From Salsuginibacillus kocurii DSM 18087 (lineage in GTDB: Bacteria > Bacillota > Bacilli > Bacillales > Marinococcaceae), in assembly GCF_000377705.1 (NCBI RefSeq), contig NZ_KB898625.1, positions 310,001-374,000 of the forward strand: a stretch of DNA of 64,000 bases, given 5' to 3'. This document shows, one piece after another, positions 27,036-37,442 of the stretch. Position 1 is the stretch's first letter; every line of letters starts with the position of its first letter. The position numbers were made by a program, and so were the translations under genes. Below the pieces are notes generated by a model. That model had not been told where the DNA came from. It did no database searches and was given only the letters and a program-made list of their open reading frames with translations.

Positions 27036-28934
27036 ATGTTGCAGTCAACGTTAACAGACGATGAAATTTATTTGTTTCATCAAGGAACAAACTATGAGAG
27101 TTATCGTCTGCTTGGGGCGCACGTCGTCTCCTCAGAAGAGCAGACGGGATGCCGTTTTACCGTATGGGCTCCGCATGCGCGCACAGTTCGTGTTGTGGGC
27201 GACTTCAATGATTGGTCGGGAGACGGCTGGGAAATGGAAAAGGTTAGTTCCGCTGGCTTATGGACGCTTTTCATTCCTCACCTGCCCGAGCGCTCTCGTT
27301 ATAAGTACGACATTGAACATGAGAGCGGACAGCGCCTATTAAAAGCGGACCCTTACGCTACGCAAGCGGAAGTTCGCCCGAACACCGCTTCATTAACACC
27401 TCTCTCTTCTCCCTATGAATGGCAGGACGCTCTTTGGCAAGCAGAAAAAAAGACGTATCAGCCGTATTCAAGCCCGCTACTTATTTATGAAGTTCATCTT
27501 GGCTCTTGGAAGAAAAAAGAAGACGGTTCTTTACTTTCATACCGGGAACTTGCTGATGAATTGATTCCTTACGTCACATCATTAGGCTATACCCACATTG
27601 AACTGCTGCCGGTATGTGAACATCCATTTGATCTCTCTTGGGGTTATCAAATTACCGGATATTATGCACCCACAAGCCGTCACGGAAATTCTGAAGATTT
27701 TAAATATTTTGTCGATTGTTGCCATCAAAAAGGAATTGGTGTCATTTTAGATTGGGTTCCTGGCCATTTTTGTCGAGATGACCACGGCCTGCGCCAGTTT
27801 GATGGCGAAGCTCTCTATGAGTACAGTGATGAACGTAAGGCAGATAAGCCTACGTGGGGCACCCTTACCTTTGACTTCGGCAGACCCGAGGTGCAGAGCT
27901 TCTTGATTTCTAATGCTGTATATTGGCTGAAGGAATTTCACTTGGATGGCCTGCGGGTTGATGCCGTCGCCAGCATGCTTTATTTGAATTTTGACAGAAA
28001 TGATGAAAAATCCCCTATCTATAATACCTATGGCGGCGAAGAGAATTTGGAAGCACTCGCCTTTTTGAAAAAAATGAACGAAGTCGTTTTTCACTATGAA
28101 CCGAATGCATTAATGATGGCTGAAGACAGCTCAGACTGGCCGAAGGTTACTGGGCCTACAGATACAGGAGGGCTCGGTTTTAATTTCAAATGGGACATGG
28201 GCTGGATGAACGATATGCTTGCTTACATGGAATTGGACCCTATTTACCGAAAATATCATCATAATGCTCTCACCTTTTCTCATATGTATGCTGACAGTGA
28301 AAATTTTGTCCTGCCCCTCTCTCATGATGAGGTTGTTCATGGAAAGAAATCATTATTGGATAAAATGCCAGGCGACCAATGGCAGCAGTTTGCCCAGTGG
28401 CGTCTTTTATATGGGTATATGCTTACCCACCCAGGAAAAAAACTGCTGTTTATGGGTGGTGAACTGGCTCAGTATGCCGAATGGAAAGACCAAGAGGAGC
28501 TTGATTGGCATTTGCTTGAATACCCGCTGCACCACAGCATGCAGAAGTACGTAGGCGCCCTTAATCATTTTTACCTAGAACATCCTGAGCTCTATGAAGC
28601 GGACCATGAGCCAGACGGTTTTCACTGGATTGACCCCGACCATCATGAGGGTAGTGTTATCTCTTTTCGCCGCGTTTCCCCGCAGAGCGGACGTGAATTG
28701 ATCATTGTTTGTCATTTTACTCCAGCCGTTTTATATGATTATAAAATAGGGGTCCCAGAAGCTGGAACGTATCAAGAAATTTTCAACTCTGATGCTTCTG
28801 ATTTCGGCGGATCTAATCAGCTGAATGAAAACCAGCACTTTACGATCCCAGAGAGCTGGCATGGATATGACCAGCACATCCGCATCAAAGTACCACCCTT
28901 TGCCTTATCCATTTTCGAACGCCTCGATGTTTAA
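27036..28934 (+). CDS. glgB: 1,4-alpha-glucan branching enzyme
   Basis: The chosen ATG ([20 protein letters not shown]) has GGAGG just before it and gives 632 residues; the ATG 12 bases upstream contains that site and is unlikely. It forms alpha-1,6 branches in glycogen. An N-terminal CBM48 module ([20 protein letters not shown]) precedes the GH13 barrel with [24 protein letters not shown] (nucleophile Asp), [10 protein letters not shown] (Glu) and [12 protein letters not shown]. It is the first gene of glgBCDAP, the order known from B. subtilis. Confidence 0.96.
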   Translation: MLQSTLTDDEIYLFHQGTNYESYRLLGAHVVSSEEQTGCRFTVWAPHARTVRVVGDFNDWSGDGWEMEKVSSAGLWTLFIPHLPERSRYKYDIEHESGQRLLKADPYATQAEVRPNTASLTPLSSPYEWQDALWQAEKKTYQPYSSPLLIYEVHLGSWKKKEDGSLLSYRELADELIPYVTSLGYTHIELLPVCEHPFDLSWGYQITGYYAPTSRHGNSEDFKYFVDCCHQKGIGVILDWVPGHFCRDDHGLRQFDGEALYEYSDERKADKPTWGTLTFDFGRPEVQSFLISNAVYWLKEFHLDGLRVDAVASMLYLNFDRNDEKSPIYNTYGGEENLEALAFLKKMNEVVFHYEPNALMMAEDSSDWPKVTGPTDTGGLGFNFKWDMGWMNDMLAYMELDPIYRKYHHNALTFSHMYADSENFVLPLSHDEVVHGKKSLLDKMPGDQWQQFAQWRLLYGYMLTHPGKKLLFMGGELAQYAEWKDQEELDWHLLEYPLHHSMQKYVGALNHFYLEHPELYEADHEPDGFHWIDPDHHEGSVISFRRVSPQSGRELIIVCHFTPAVLYDYKIGVPEAGTYQEIFNSDASDFGGSNQLNENQHFTIPESWHGYDQHIRIKVPPFALSIFERLDV

Positions 28935-28954
28935 TCAGAAGGAGGAATCTGCTT

Positions 28955-30109
28955 ATGAACAAAGAAGTTGTCGCCATGTTATTAGCTGGTGGAGAAGGAA
29001 AACGCCTTGGACCGCTTACGAGGCACCTGGCCAAACCTGCCGTTCCATTTGGCGGAAAGTACCGAATCATTGATTTCACCCTTAGTAACTGCACGAATTC
29101 CAGGATTGAAACGGTAGGAGTGTTAACTCAGTATTCGCCGCTTGTATTAAATCAACATATCGGAGCAGGCAGTCCGTGGGGCCTGGACCTCCCCACAGAA
29201 GGGCTATCAATTCTTTCTCCTTACACCGCTAAAGAAGGCGGGGACTGGTACAAAGGCACAGCAGATGCAATTTACCAAAACATTCACTACATTGATCAAT
29301 ACAACCCGGAAAACGTCTTGGTAATATCAGGCGATCATATTTACCACATGGATTACAACCTCATGCTCGAACAGCATATCGAAACGAATGCGGACGCCAC
29401 CATTTCAGTGATCGAAGTCCCATGGGAGGAGGCCAGCCGCTTTGGCATTTTAAATACGACCGATTCCCTCTCCATTTATGAATTTGAAGAAAAACCAGCC
29501 GCGCCAAAGAATAACCTGGCTTCGATGGGCATTTACCTCTTTAAGTGGCAAGAGCTTCGCAAACATCTCATTGAAGATGCCATCTGTTTCGAATCGACGC
29601 ACGACTTTGGCAAAGACCTTATTCCTAAAATGCTTTCTGTCGGCAACTCCATGTACGCCTACCAATTTGAAGGCTATTGGAAAGATGTGGGCACGATTCA
29701 AAGTTATTGGGAAGCAAATATGGACTTGTTAAATGAAGACCTGTCGGTGTCGTTAAACTGCAAAAAATGGCGCACCTATTCAAAAGTGACGAATGAACCA
29801 CCGCAGTTTATTGCAGAAACAGCCAACATTCAAAATGCCCTTATTCATTCCGGTTCTTATATAAACGGAACGATTGATACATCCGTTTTATTTGAAAACG
29901 TTTCAGTCGGAGCTGGAAGCACAATCAGCCATTCGATCATCCATCCAAACGTAACGATTGGCAAAAACGTCAGAATTGAACGCGCTATCATTAAAGAAAA
30001 CACGACAATACCTGCAGGAACGGTCATCTCTACACCTCCAACGGATGAGCCCATGGTGATCGATGATGACACGCTTCCAAAACGGGCTGTCACTGTTGAT
30101 TATTTATAA
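28955..30109 (+). CDS. glgC: Glucose-1-phosphate adenylyltransferase, catalytic subunit
   Basis: A 384-residue enzyme making ADP-glucose from ATP and glucose-1-phosphate. The nucleotide-binding start reads [20 protein letters not shown], followed by [23 protein letters not shown] and the FEEKPAAP region complete the active site, and a left-handed beta-helix domain (from about 290) ends the protein. AAGGAGG precedes the ATG. It probably forms a heteromer with GlgD. Confidence 0.96.
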   Translation: MNKEVVAMLLAGGEGKRLGPLTRHLAKPAVPFGGKYRIIDFTLSNCTNSRIETVGVLTQYSPLVLNQHIGAGSPWGLDLPTEGLSILSPYTAKEGGDWYKGTADAIYQNIHYIDQYNPENVLVISGDHIYHMDYNLMLEQHIETNADATISVIEVPWEEASRFGILNTTDSLSIYEFEEKPAAPKNNLASMGIYLFKWQELRKHLIEDAICFESTHDFGKDLIPKMLSVGNSMYAYQFEGYWKDVGTIQSYWEANMDLLNEDLSVSLNCKKWRTYSKVTNEPPQFIAETANIQNALIHSGSYINGTIDTSVLFENVSVGAGSTISHSIIHPNVTIGKNVRIERAIIKENTTIPAGTVISTPPTDEPMVIDDDTLPKRAVTVDYL

Positions 30110-30121
30110 AGGAGGTCACGA

Positions 30122-31231
30122 ATGAAACAAATGATGGGTTTGATTAACCTTGAACATGAACGTGATACATTTCAGGAGCTAACTTATTTCCGTTGTCCAG
30201 CCGCCATTCCCTTTGCCGGCCGCTACCGCTTGATTGACTTTACACTCAGCAACATGGTACGTTCCGGCATTCAAGAGGTAGCTTTATTTACGAACCAAAA
30301 ATACAGAGCGTTAATGGACCATTTAGGCACTGGTGTCCATTGGGGGCTCGCTCGACGCCACGGTGGACTTTTCATCTTGCCGCCTGACTGGCACGACCCA
30401 AGTGACATTTCCCGCGGAGATTTACGCCATTTCCATAACAATCGCGACTATTTCCATCGCTCAAAAGCCGATTATGTGCTGGTAAGCGGCAGCCAGTTCA
30501 TTGCCAACACGGATTATAATGCTGCGTTTCAAAAACATCTCTATACCGGTGCTGATATTACGCTTCTTACTACCGAGACCAAACTGGCGCCAGGCAATCA
30601 GCAGGTGCGCCCCCGGGTTGAACTGGATGAAGATGACTGGGTCAAATCGCTCCATAACGACATCACTAATCCGATCCAGTTTAGCGGTACGTACATTATT
30701 CATAAAGAGCTGCTGCTTGAGCTCGTGGACGCGTGCATTGCTTATGAGAAAACAGACTTTTTCCAAGCCACCATAAAAGGCAACCTGCATAAGCTGTTTG
30801 TACAGACGTACCACCATACCGGTTACAGTGCTTTCATTGATTCGCTAGAAAGCTTTTATCATCAAAATATGGAGCTGTTAAAACCAGCTAATTATGAAAA
30901 TATGTTCCTGAACCGCCCGCCCGTACTGACGAAAGTCAGCAATGAACCTCCCGTTAAATACGGTCCGAATGCCCAGGTAAGCAGTTCCATTGTGGCAAAT
31001 GGATGTGTAATCGAAGGAACGGTGGAAAACAGCGTCCTCTTTCGCGGGGTGCACATCAGCCCAGACACGCACATAAAAGATTCGATTATCATGCAGCGCT
31101 GCGACGTAGCCAGCGGGGTAGATTTAGAAAACGTGATCCTCGATAAGGACGTACACATTTTAGAAAATCAGCGTTTGATCGGCTCAGCGGAAAAACCATA
31201 CACCTTGGCTAAACGAAAAGTGCTCGTCTGA
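30122..31231 (+). CDS. glgD: Glucose-1-phosphate adenylyltransferase, regulatory subunit GlgD
   Basis: 369 residues, homologous to GlgC but starting MKQMMGLINLEHERDTFQEL, without the GGxGxRL nucleotide signature. It keeps FAGRYRLIDFTLSNMV. In Bacillus and Geobacillus this non-catalytic partner raises GlgC activity. It lies 12 bp after glgC, with AAAGGAGG before the ATG. Confidence 0.95.
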   Translation: MKQMMGLINLEHERDTFQELTYFRCPAAIPFAGRYRLIDFTLSNMVRSGIQEVALFTNQKYRALMDHLGTGVHWGLARRHGGLFILPPDWHDPSDISRGDLRHFHNNRDYFHRSKADYVLVSGSQFIANTDYNAAFQKHLYTGADITLLTTETKLAPGNQQVRPRVELDEDDWVKSLHNDITNPIQFSGTYIIHKELLLELVDACIAYEKTDFFQATIKGNLHKLFVQTYHHTGYSAFIDSLESFYHQNMELLKPANYENMFLNRPPVLTKVSNEPPVKYGPNAQVSSSIVANGCVIEGTVENSVLFRGVHISPDTHIKDSIIMQRCDVASGVDLENVILDKDVHILENQRLIGSAEKPYTLAKRKVLV

Positions 31232-31251
31232 GCAGATTGGAGGCAGAAGCA

Positions 31252-32712
31252 ATGAAACAAGTATTATTCGCAGCATCTGAAGCCACTCCTTTTATCAAAA
31301 CAGGCGGTCTCGGGGATGTTGCCGGGTCGCTCCCGCATGCCCTTAATCAAACAAAAGAAGTCGAAGTGGCCGTTGTCCTCCCCCTTTACCGCGATATCGG
31401 GACGGAGTGGCGCAAAAAGCTAGAGCCTATTCGCACCGTTCCCGTCAGGCTTGGCTGGCGCTATCATGAAGCACGCTTACTTACCTATGTTCATCAGGGC
31501 ATCCGTTTTTATTTTATCGAAAATGACTTTTACTTCGGACGTGAGGGGATCTACGGTTACTTGGACGATGGGGAGCGCTTCGTGTTTTACAATAAAGCGA
31601 TTGAACAAGCCCTGCCCTACTTTTTTAAAAAACCTGATATCATCCATGCCCATGATTGGCAGACTTCTCTACTGCTGGCCCTCTTAAAAACCGCCGACCG
31701 CCCTCTCCCTGTGCGAAGCGTGCTGACGATACACAATTTGCAGTTTCAAGGGAAAATGCATCATGATGCGTTTGACCAGCTGATTGAACGTCCGCTCAAA
31801 CACTTTGATGGCTTTGAATGGGATGGCATGATTAATCTGCTAAAAGCAGGACTGTTTCACGCCGACCAGATTACGACTGTAAGTCCTTCTTATGCCGAGG
31901 AAATCAAAACATCTTATTACGGCGAAGGTTTGCATCCTGTGTTAAATGACCGGGCTTATGACCTGACCGGTATTTTAAATGGCATTGATACCGAAAGCTA
32001 TAATCCATCTAACGACAAAGCTCTCCCTGTTCCCTATCAAAACGAGCGGGAAGGTAAACTTGCCAACAAAACCCACATCCAAGAACTGCTGGGGCTTCCC
32101 GTCAATAAAGACCTTCCACTGTATCTCGTGATTTCGCGTTTGACAGACCAAAAAGGCTTTCATTTGCTGACTCGGATTGCAGGCGAATTTTTACAAAACG
32201 ATGTCCAGCTTGTCGTCCTTGGCACGGGTGAAGAAGTATTTGAGAGCGCCTTTCAAGGACTTGCGGACGCCTACTCTGAAAACATGGCGGTCCGGCTTGC
32301 ATTTGATGAAACACTAGCCCGCAAGCTGTACGCCGGAGCCGACTTTTTTATCATGCCGTCTAAATTTGAACCGTGTGGCTTAGCTCAGCTGATTGCCCTG
32401 CAGTACAAAACAGCACCGATCGTCCGGGAGACAGGAGGTTTGCGAGATACGATTCAGCCCTATAATGAGTATGAAGGAAGTGGCAATGGTTTTAGTTTTA
32501 ACCATTTTAATGCCCACGAATTGTTACACGTTCTGCTTTACTCCCTCGAGGTCTATAACGACCCTGAACGCTTCAACACCCTTTACACCAATTTAACTGG
32601 CGAGGCATTTAGCTGGCAGGCCTCTGCTAACGCTTATGCTTCTCTGTACTTACATGCATTAGCACAGGATCAACCTTCGCTACATGAAGTGAGGAAAGGA
32701 AGAAACGCATGA
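31252..32712 (+). CDS. glgA: Glycogen synthase (ADP-glucose)
   Basis: The chosen ATG (MKQVLFAASEATPFIKTGGL) follows TTGGAGG and gives 486 residues. It is a GT5 transferase elongating alpha-1,4-glucan. The ADP-glucose site KTGGLGDVAGSLP is near residue 16. The C-terminal Rossmann half contains SRLTDQKGFHLL and PSKFEPCGLAQL. It overlaps glgP by 4 bases, so translation is probably coupled. Confidence 0.95.
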   Translation: MKQVLFAASEATPFIKTGGLGDVAGSLPHALNQTKEVEVAVVLPLYRDIGTEWRKKLEPIRTVPVRLGWRYHEARLLTYVHQGIRFYFIENDFYFGREGIYGYLDDGERFVFYNKAIEQALPYFFKKPDIIHAHDWQTSLLLALLKTADRPLPVRSVLTIHNLQFQGKMHHDAFDQLIERPLKHFDGFEWDGMINLLKAGLFHADQITTVSPSYAEEIKTSYYGEGLHPVLNDRAYDLTGILNGIDTESYNPSNDKALPVPYQNEREGKLANKTHIQELLGLPVNKDLPLYLVISRLTDQKGFHLLTRIAGEFLQNDVQLVVLGTGEEVFESAFQGLADAYSENMAVRLAFDETLARKLYAGADFFIMPSKFEPCGLAQLIALQYKTAPIVRETGGLRDTIQPYNEYEGSGNGFSFNHFNAHELLHVLLYSLEVYNDPERFNTLYTNLTGEAFSWQASANAYASLYLHALAQDQPSLHEVRKGRNA

Positions 32713-35141
32713 CAGCTTCTGAGGCAAGCTCGTTTTTTAACCGGATCGAACATCAACTTGAACAAGAGCGTAACACCACCGTCAAAGACTGTACGGCCAC
32801 GGATGTGTATTACGCCATCGCGGCTTGTCTGCGTGAAGAAGTCAACACTGACTGGCAACAAACCGAACACCAGCGGGAGAGCAACGGCAATAAAGAAGTC
32901 TGCTACTTATCAATGGAGTTTTTAATTGGGCGATTAATTGAAAACCAACTTATTAACCGCGGTTACCTGGAAGCAGCTTTAGCTGCGATTTACTCGCTCG
33001 GCTTTACGCCTGAAGATGTATTCGAGCAAGAGCCTGATGCAGCGCTTGGCAATGGTGGGCTTGGGCGGCTGGCGGCTTGCTTTCTGGATTCGCTTGCTTC
33101 ACTTCGCTATCCCGCCAAAGGGTTTGGGATTCGTTACCGCTACGGCTTGTTTCAGCAGCGCCTCATTCAAGGTGAACAAATTGAACTGCCTGACTACTGG
33201 CTCAAACACCCTTATCCATGGGAAGTAAGGAAAGTAGAGGAAGCGATCTCGGTTCGTTTTGGAGGCGTGGTTCATGCGAAAACCCATAAAGACGGTGGCC
33301 TCGACTTTGAGTTAGCCGGAGCTGATGAGGTGTTGGCGGTGCCATATGATGTGCCGATCACCGGCTTTCAGAATCAATTTGTCAATACGCTCCGTCTTTT
33401 TAGTGCCGAAGTTCCCGGACCGCTCGGGGACCCGGTACAGACCGAGCCTACCCATTACTACCATGAGCTGGACCATGAACATGCGATTACGCAAATATCC
33501 GGTTACTTGTATCCAGATGACTCTTCGTTCGAAGGTAAAGAACTGCGTTTAAAGCAGCAATACTTTCTCGTCTCTGCCAGCCTGCAAACCATGGTCCAGT
33601 CCTTTAAAGACCAGAACAGAAAAGGGTGGGAGTCCTTTGCCGACCGATTTGCGATTCAAATCAATGACACCCACCCTGCGCTTGCCATCCCTGAATTAAT
33701 GCGGCTCTTAATGGATGAAGAGCGGCTCAGCTGGGAGGAAGCGTGGCGCATTACGACTAACACGTGCGCATATACGAACCACACCACGCTGCAAGAAGCG
33801 TTGGAAACCTGGCCGGAAACGATGATACAAGCGCTCCTTCCGCGGCTTCATATGATTATTCACGAAATCAACGAACGCTTCTGCCAGGGCTTATGGTTCG
33901 ACCATCCAGAGCTAAGAGAGCACATTCATGAGCTTGCCATTATCGAACACGACGTCGTAAAAATGGCTCATCTCGCGATTGTAGGAAGCTTTAGCGTGAA
34001 CGGAGTGGCGCGCCTGCATACGAATATTTTAAAACAGCAAGAAATGAAACAATTTCATACCCTTTTTCCGAACCGTTTTAACAATAAGACGAACGGCATC
34101 AGTCACCGCCGCTGGCTCCTGCAGGCCAACCCTGAATTAAGCTCCTTAATCACGGAGGCCATCGGTCCGAAATGGGTGCAAGAACCCAGTGCTCTCATTC
34201 ATTTGCTTCGCTACGCAAATGATGCCCCGTTTCTGGCTCAGCTCGATGAAGTAAAGCATAAGAACAAGCGCAAATTAAGCAGCTACATTTACCATGAAAC
34301 CGGCGTCCGAGTAGAAGAAACCTCAATCTTTGATGTGCAGATCAAACGCCTGCATGAATACAAACGCCAGTTGTTAAATGCGTTTCACATTATTCATTTG
34401 TACAATGAACTAAAGGATAACCCAAAGCTAGATTTGACACCGCGGACCTTCCTGTTTGGTGCAAAAGCGGCTCCAAGCTATTATTTAGCAAAAGAAATTA
34501 TTAAGTTAATTAACGCCGTGGCTTCCGTGGTCAACAATGATCCGGCTGTAAACGGAAAACTAAAGGTGCTTTTTTTAGAAAACTATAACGTAAGCTTGGC
34601 CGAACGGATGATTCCAGCTGCCGATGTAAGTGAGCAGATTTCAACCGCTGGCAAAGAAGCATCCGGAACCGGCAACATGAAGATGATGATGAACGGAGCG
34701 TTAACATTGGGTACGCTCGACGGAGCAAATGTAGAAATTAGAGATCTCGTCGGAAAAGAAAACATGTTTCTCTTTGGCTTACGAGCTGAAGAGGTGCAGG
34801 CCTATTACTCAAACAAAGAGTATTCAGCGCGCGACCTTTACAATACAGACTCACGCGTACGCCGTATCCTCGACCAATTACATGAAGGCAGTTTCGCTCC
34901 AGAAGTACTTGCATTTAAAGACTTATATTACAACCTGCTCTATCATAATGATCCCTATTTTGTGTTAAAAGACTTTGAACCTTATCTTGAAGCCCAGGAG
35001 AATGTGGAACGTGCCTACCGTGACCGCACCGAATGGCTGCAAATGTGCACGACCAACATTGCCCACTCTGGTAAGTTTTCCAGTGACCGCACCATTCAAG
35101 AATATGCCTCCCAACTCTGGAAGCTAAAACCGCAAAACTAA
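32709..35141 (+). CDS. glgP: Glycogen phosphorylase
   Basis: 810 residues, the usual length. It releases glucose-1-phosphate from glycogen ends with pyridoxal phosphate as cofactor. ALGNGGLGRLAACFLDS marks the N-terminal half, and KEASGTGNMKMMMNGALT marks the cofactor site, whose lysine is in GTGNMK. It is the last gene of the operon, with a strong terminator behind. Confidence 0.96.
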   Translation: MTASEASSFFNRIEHQLEQERNTTVKDCTATDVYYAIAACLREEVNTDWQQTEHQRESNGNKEVCYLSMEFLIGRLIENQLINRGYLEAALAAIYSLGFTPEDVFEQEPDAALGNGGLGRLAACFLDSLASLRYPAKGFGIRYRYGLFQQRLIQGEQIELPDYWLKHPYPWEVRKVEEAISVRFGGVVHAKTHKDGGLDFELAGADEVLAVPYDVPITGFQNQFVNTLRLFSAEVPGPLGDPVQTEPTHYYHELDHEHAITQISGYLYPDDSSFEGKELRLKQQYFLVSASLQTMVQSFKDQNRKGWESFADRFAIQINDTHPALAIPELMRLLMDEERLSWEEAWRITTNTCAYTNHTTLQEALETWPETMIQALLPRLHMIIHEINERFCQGLWFDHPELREHIHELAIIEHDVVKMAHLAIVGSFSVNGVARLHTNILKQQEMKQFHTLFPNRFNNKTNGISHRRWLLQANPELSSLITEAIGPKWVQEPSALIHLLRYANDAPFLAQLDEVKHKNKRKLSSYIYHETGVRVEETSIFDVQIKRLHEYKRQLLNAFHIIHLYNELKDNPKLDLTPRTFLFGAKAAPSYYLAKEIIKLINAVASVVNNDPAVNGKLKVLFLENYNVSLAERMIPAADVSEQISTAGKEASGTGNMKMMMNGALTLGTLDGANVEIRDLVGKENMFLFGLRAEEVQAYYSNKEYSARDLYNTDSRVRRILDQLHEGSFAPEVLAFKDLYYNLLYHNDPYFVLKDFEPYLEAQENVERAYRDRTEWLQMCTTNIAHSGKFSSDRTIQEYASQLWKLKPQN

Positions 35142-35235
35142 AGTAAACTTGGCAAAGCCGATCCTGTGGCGTAGGCTGATCCTTAGTTACACTTATACCG
35201 TTACCTTCCTGTACATTCTTAGGGGGTAAAGAAAA

Positions 35236-35270
35236 AAGCTTGCTGCGTCGTTAGCAGCAAGCTTTTCTAT
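35236..35270. terminator. Bidirectional terminator between glgP and the kinase gene
   Basis: AAGCTTGCTGC pairs with GCAGCAAGCTT, with A-rich and T-rich flanks on both sides. It serves the convergent glgP and sensor kinase transcripts. Confidence 0.92.
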
Positions 35271-36550
35271 TCGGAAGCGGACGGTCGCTTGGCCAATGGC
35301 AGATCAATAATAAATTCTGTGCCGCTTCCTTTCTCGGAATGAATCGTCACCCGGCCTTTCATGTTCTGCAAGAGCGTAAAGACAGCCATAAGACCAAGCC
35401 CCGTCCCGTTTTTCTTTAACGTAAAATAAGGTTCGCCCAAGTGAGCGACTTCTTCTTTTGTCATGCCTATGCCGTCGTCTTGAATGCGCAGGCGGGCGTA
35501 ATGTCCGTTTGGCTCAGTGCTCAATGTAAGCGTTCCACTACCTTCAATCGCTTCAATTCCGTTCTTGCCAATGTTAATGAGACATTGGCTGAGATGGTGA
35601 GGGTCAGCTTCTATTTGCTGGGCCTTGTGAGTTGGTGAAAAAGAAATTTGAGTATGGTGCTGTTTGGCATATGGCTCTAACAGCTGGACCACATGATCCA
35701 CCACATCTTCCAAGTAGATCGGAGTGGTAGTGGTCGTACCTGGTTTGGCATACATGAGGTAATTATTGAGAATCCGTTCAGCTGCCTTTATCTCTTCTTC
35801 AACAATGGAGAGGTATTCTTGTTGTTTAGCAGGCGTCGGGCGCTCCTGCTGCAACAGTTGCGTAAAACCTTTAATCGACTGGAGCGGATTGCGAATCTCA
35901 TGAGCGATGGAAGCAGCTAAATGACTGACAACCTCAAGCTTCTTGTTTTGTATGACACTTCGCTGCATCTTCTGATTTTTAATCATTTGCTCAATGAGAA
36001 GAGCAACGACTGCTGTACCGATGAATTGCGCGAGGGCTGCCGTAATATAAGGCTCTGCCAATTCAATGATAGGATCACCAAATAACAGCGTGCCACCGAA
36101 CACATTTGCCACAACCGAAAAGAAAGCAATGAGTGACACAACGATAATACGTTTCGTATGAGACCATTGGAAAAAGCGGGCGCGCAACAACGGCAGAAAA
36201 GCGACCAACATAACGACATTTACCATCGACGTATAAACGCCTTCTCCGCCGATTGACAGCCGCATGGCCGCAAACACAGCAAGAAGCGCTCCGCCTACCC
36301 CGTAACCGCCATACAACGCACCAATAATAATCGGAATCTGGCGCAAATCAATAATAAACTCTCCCTCTGCATCGGTCGCGAACGGAAAAAGCATACAGAG
36401 AATAATCGAGATAGACAAAAGCACCGTTATAAGAACTTTGTTCTGTTCAAATAACGTCTCATACCGATTCGCTTTAAATAAGTAATAGAGAAGAATCGGG
36501 ATCATCACAAAAAACAAATTGTTAATGAGTCCACTAAGTAACTCAAGCAT
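35267..36550 (-). CDS. Membrane sensor histidine kinase, KinB-like, orphan
   Basis: A 427-residue kinase. The first 200 residues hold about six membrane helices of the 5TMR/LytS type (IIIGALYGGYGVGGALLAVF). A HisKA domain has its phospho-His in ASIAHEIRNPLQSIKGF, and the ATPase domain shows INIGKNGIEAIEG (N box), DDGIGM and GTGLGL. The layout resembles sporulation kinase KinB and related kinases. No response regulator gene is adjacent, so it probably feeds a remote regulator or the Spo0 phosphorelay; that is inference. Confidence 0.87.
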   Translation of the reverse strand: MLELLSGLINNLFFVMIPILLYYLFKANRYETLFEQNKVLITVLLSISIILCMLFPFATDAEGEFIIDLRQIPIIIGALYGGYGVGGALLAVFAAMRLSIGGEGVYTSMVNVVMLVAFLPLLRARFFQWSHTKRIIVVSLIAFFSVVANVFGGTLLFGDPIIELAEPYITAALAQFIGTAVVALLIEQMIKNQKMQRSVIQNKKLEVVSHLAASIAHEIRNPLQSIKGFTQLLQQERPTPAKQQEYLSIVEEEIKAAERILNNYLMYAKPGTTTTTPIYLEDVVDHVVQLLEPYAKQHHTQISFSPTHKAQQIEADPHHLSQCLINIGKNGIEAIEGSGTLTLSTEPNGHYARLRIQDDGIGMTKEEVAHLGEPYFTLKKNGTGLGLMAVFTLLQNMKGRVTIHSEKGSGTEFIIDLPLAKRPSASE

Positions 36551-36570
36551 AAACTCTCTCCTTTTTAAAA

Positions 36571-36960
36571 GAAAAGCGGAGCGGGCTCGATAAACGACGA
36601 AGAGCTCTTCTCTCCCACCGAGGAGGCTGTCGCCGCCGCAGTGTGGGAGAAAGAGATCTCAAGTCGTTAGCCCGCGAAGCTAGACAGGAAAAGCGGAGGC
36701 GCTTTGCTCAGATGCGACAAGTTTTTCAGCATCCGCGCAGCGTGGCTTGCCGCGCGGAGACGGAGGCAGAAAAAACCTCGAGCATCTAAGCGCCGCAGCT
36801 AGACACGAAAAGCGGAGCGGGCTCGGTAAACGACGAAGAGCTCTTCTCTCCCACCGAGGAGGCTGTCGCCGCCGCAGGGTGGGAGAAAGAGATCTCAAGT
36901 CGTTAGCCCGCAAAGCTAGACAGGAAAAGCGGAGGGCGCCTGGGCAGCGGCGCCGCCCAC
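36571..36960. repeat. Hairpin repeat cluster B (three full units and one broken)
   Basis: Units at 36571-36686, 36688-36805 and 36807-36922, and a fragment from 36924. Each starts GAAAAGCGGA and ends AGCTAGACA. Units 1 and 3 are near-copies of each other and of unit 1 in cluster A (15145-15259). Unit 2 matches unit 2 of cluster A at its ends but differs in the middle, where a different hairpin forms. Unit ends are complementary throughout. Confidence 0.85.
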
Positions 36961-37407
36961 AGTAAGCACCTCCGGTAGGACCTATACAGCAAAACAGAGG
37001 GCGCTGCTGCCGAGGCGGACAAAGTCTGGGTAAGCGTCCATAACCCTCTATGAACAAGTTTCAGCTTTATATAACATCAGTTGTTTCTAGTAGGACTTCA
37101 CATGCGCGCCTCTGTTATCCTAACAGAGTTACGCTTGGAACCATAGGAAAGATTCACCTTTAATTGAATAAATTTACGATACCGCAGTAAAACTCTTTCA
37201 ATCACAGCAGCCACCTGCACAAAAAGTAGGCCAAATCCGGTTTTCCGAGCTTGCTAGTGCCTCCTTTTCTATTACGTTATAGCTCCCATCTTCTAAGTAA
37301 ACTACCAATCAACGTAGGTAACACAACAGCGTGAGCACAAATCTCCCCAACTCCTATTCACCAAGAGAGATCTCCTCTCTCAACTCGCTTCAACCAAACC
37401 AAAACAT
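36961..37407. other. Intergenic region without recognised gene
   Basis: Between hairpin cluster B and the SLH-CAP gene terminator. No coding frame with a ribosome binding site was found, and no further repeat unit. Confidence 0.45.
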
Positions 37408-37441
37408 AAAAAAACGAGGCTGCTGACAAGCCTCGTTTTTG
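37408..37441 (-). terminator. Terminator of the SLH-CAP gene
   Basis: AAACGAGGC pairs with GCCTCGTTT around a 9-base loop; the minus strand ends in seven T. It directly follows the stop codon at 37443. Confidence 0.9.
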
Positions 37442-37442
37442 C

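Noticed and set aside
36680-37057. Arg-rich minus-strand open frame over hairpin cluster B
   Set aside because: It is produced by the GC-rich repeat units; similar frames occur over cluster A. It has no ribosome binding site and no family.
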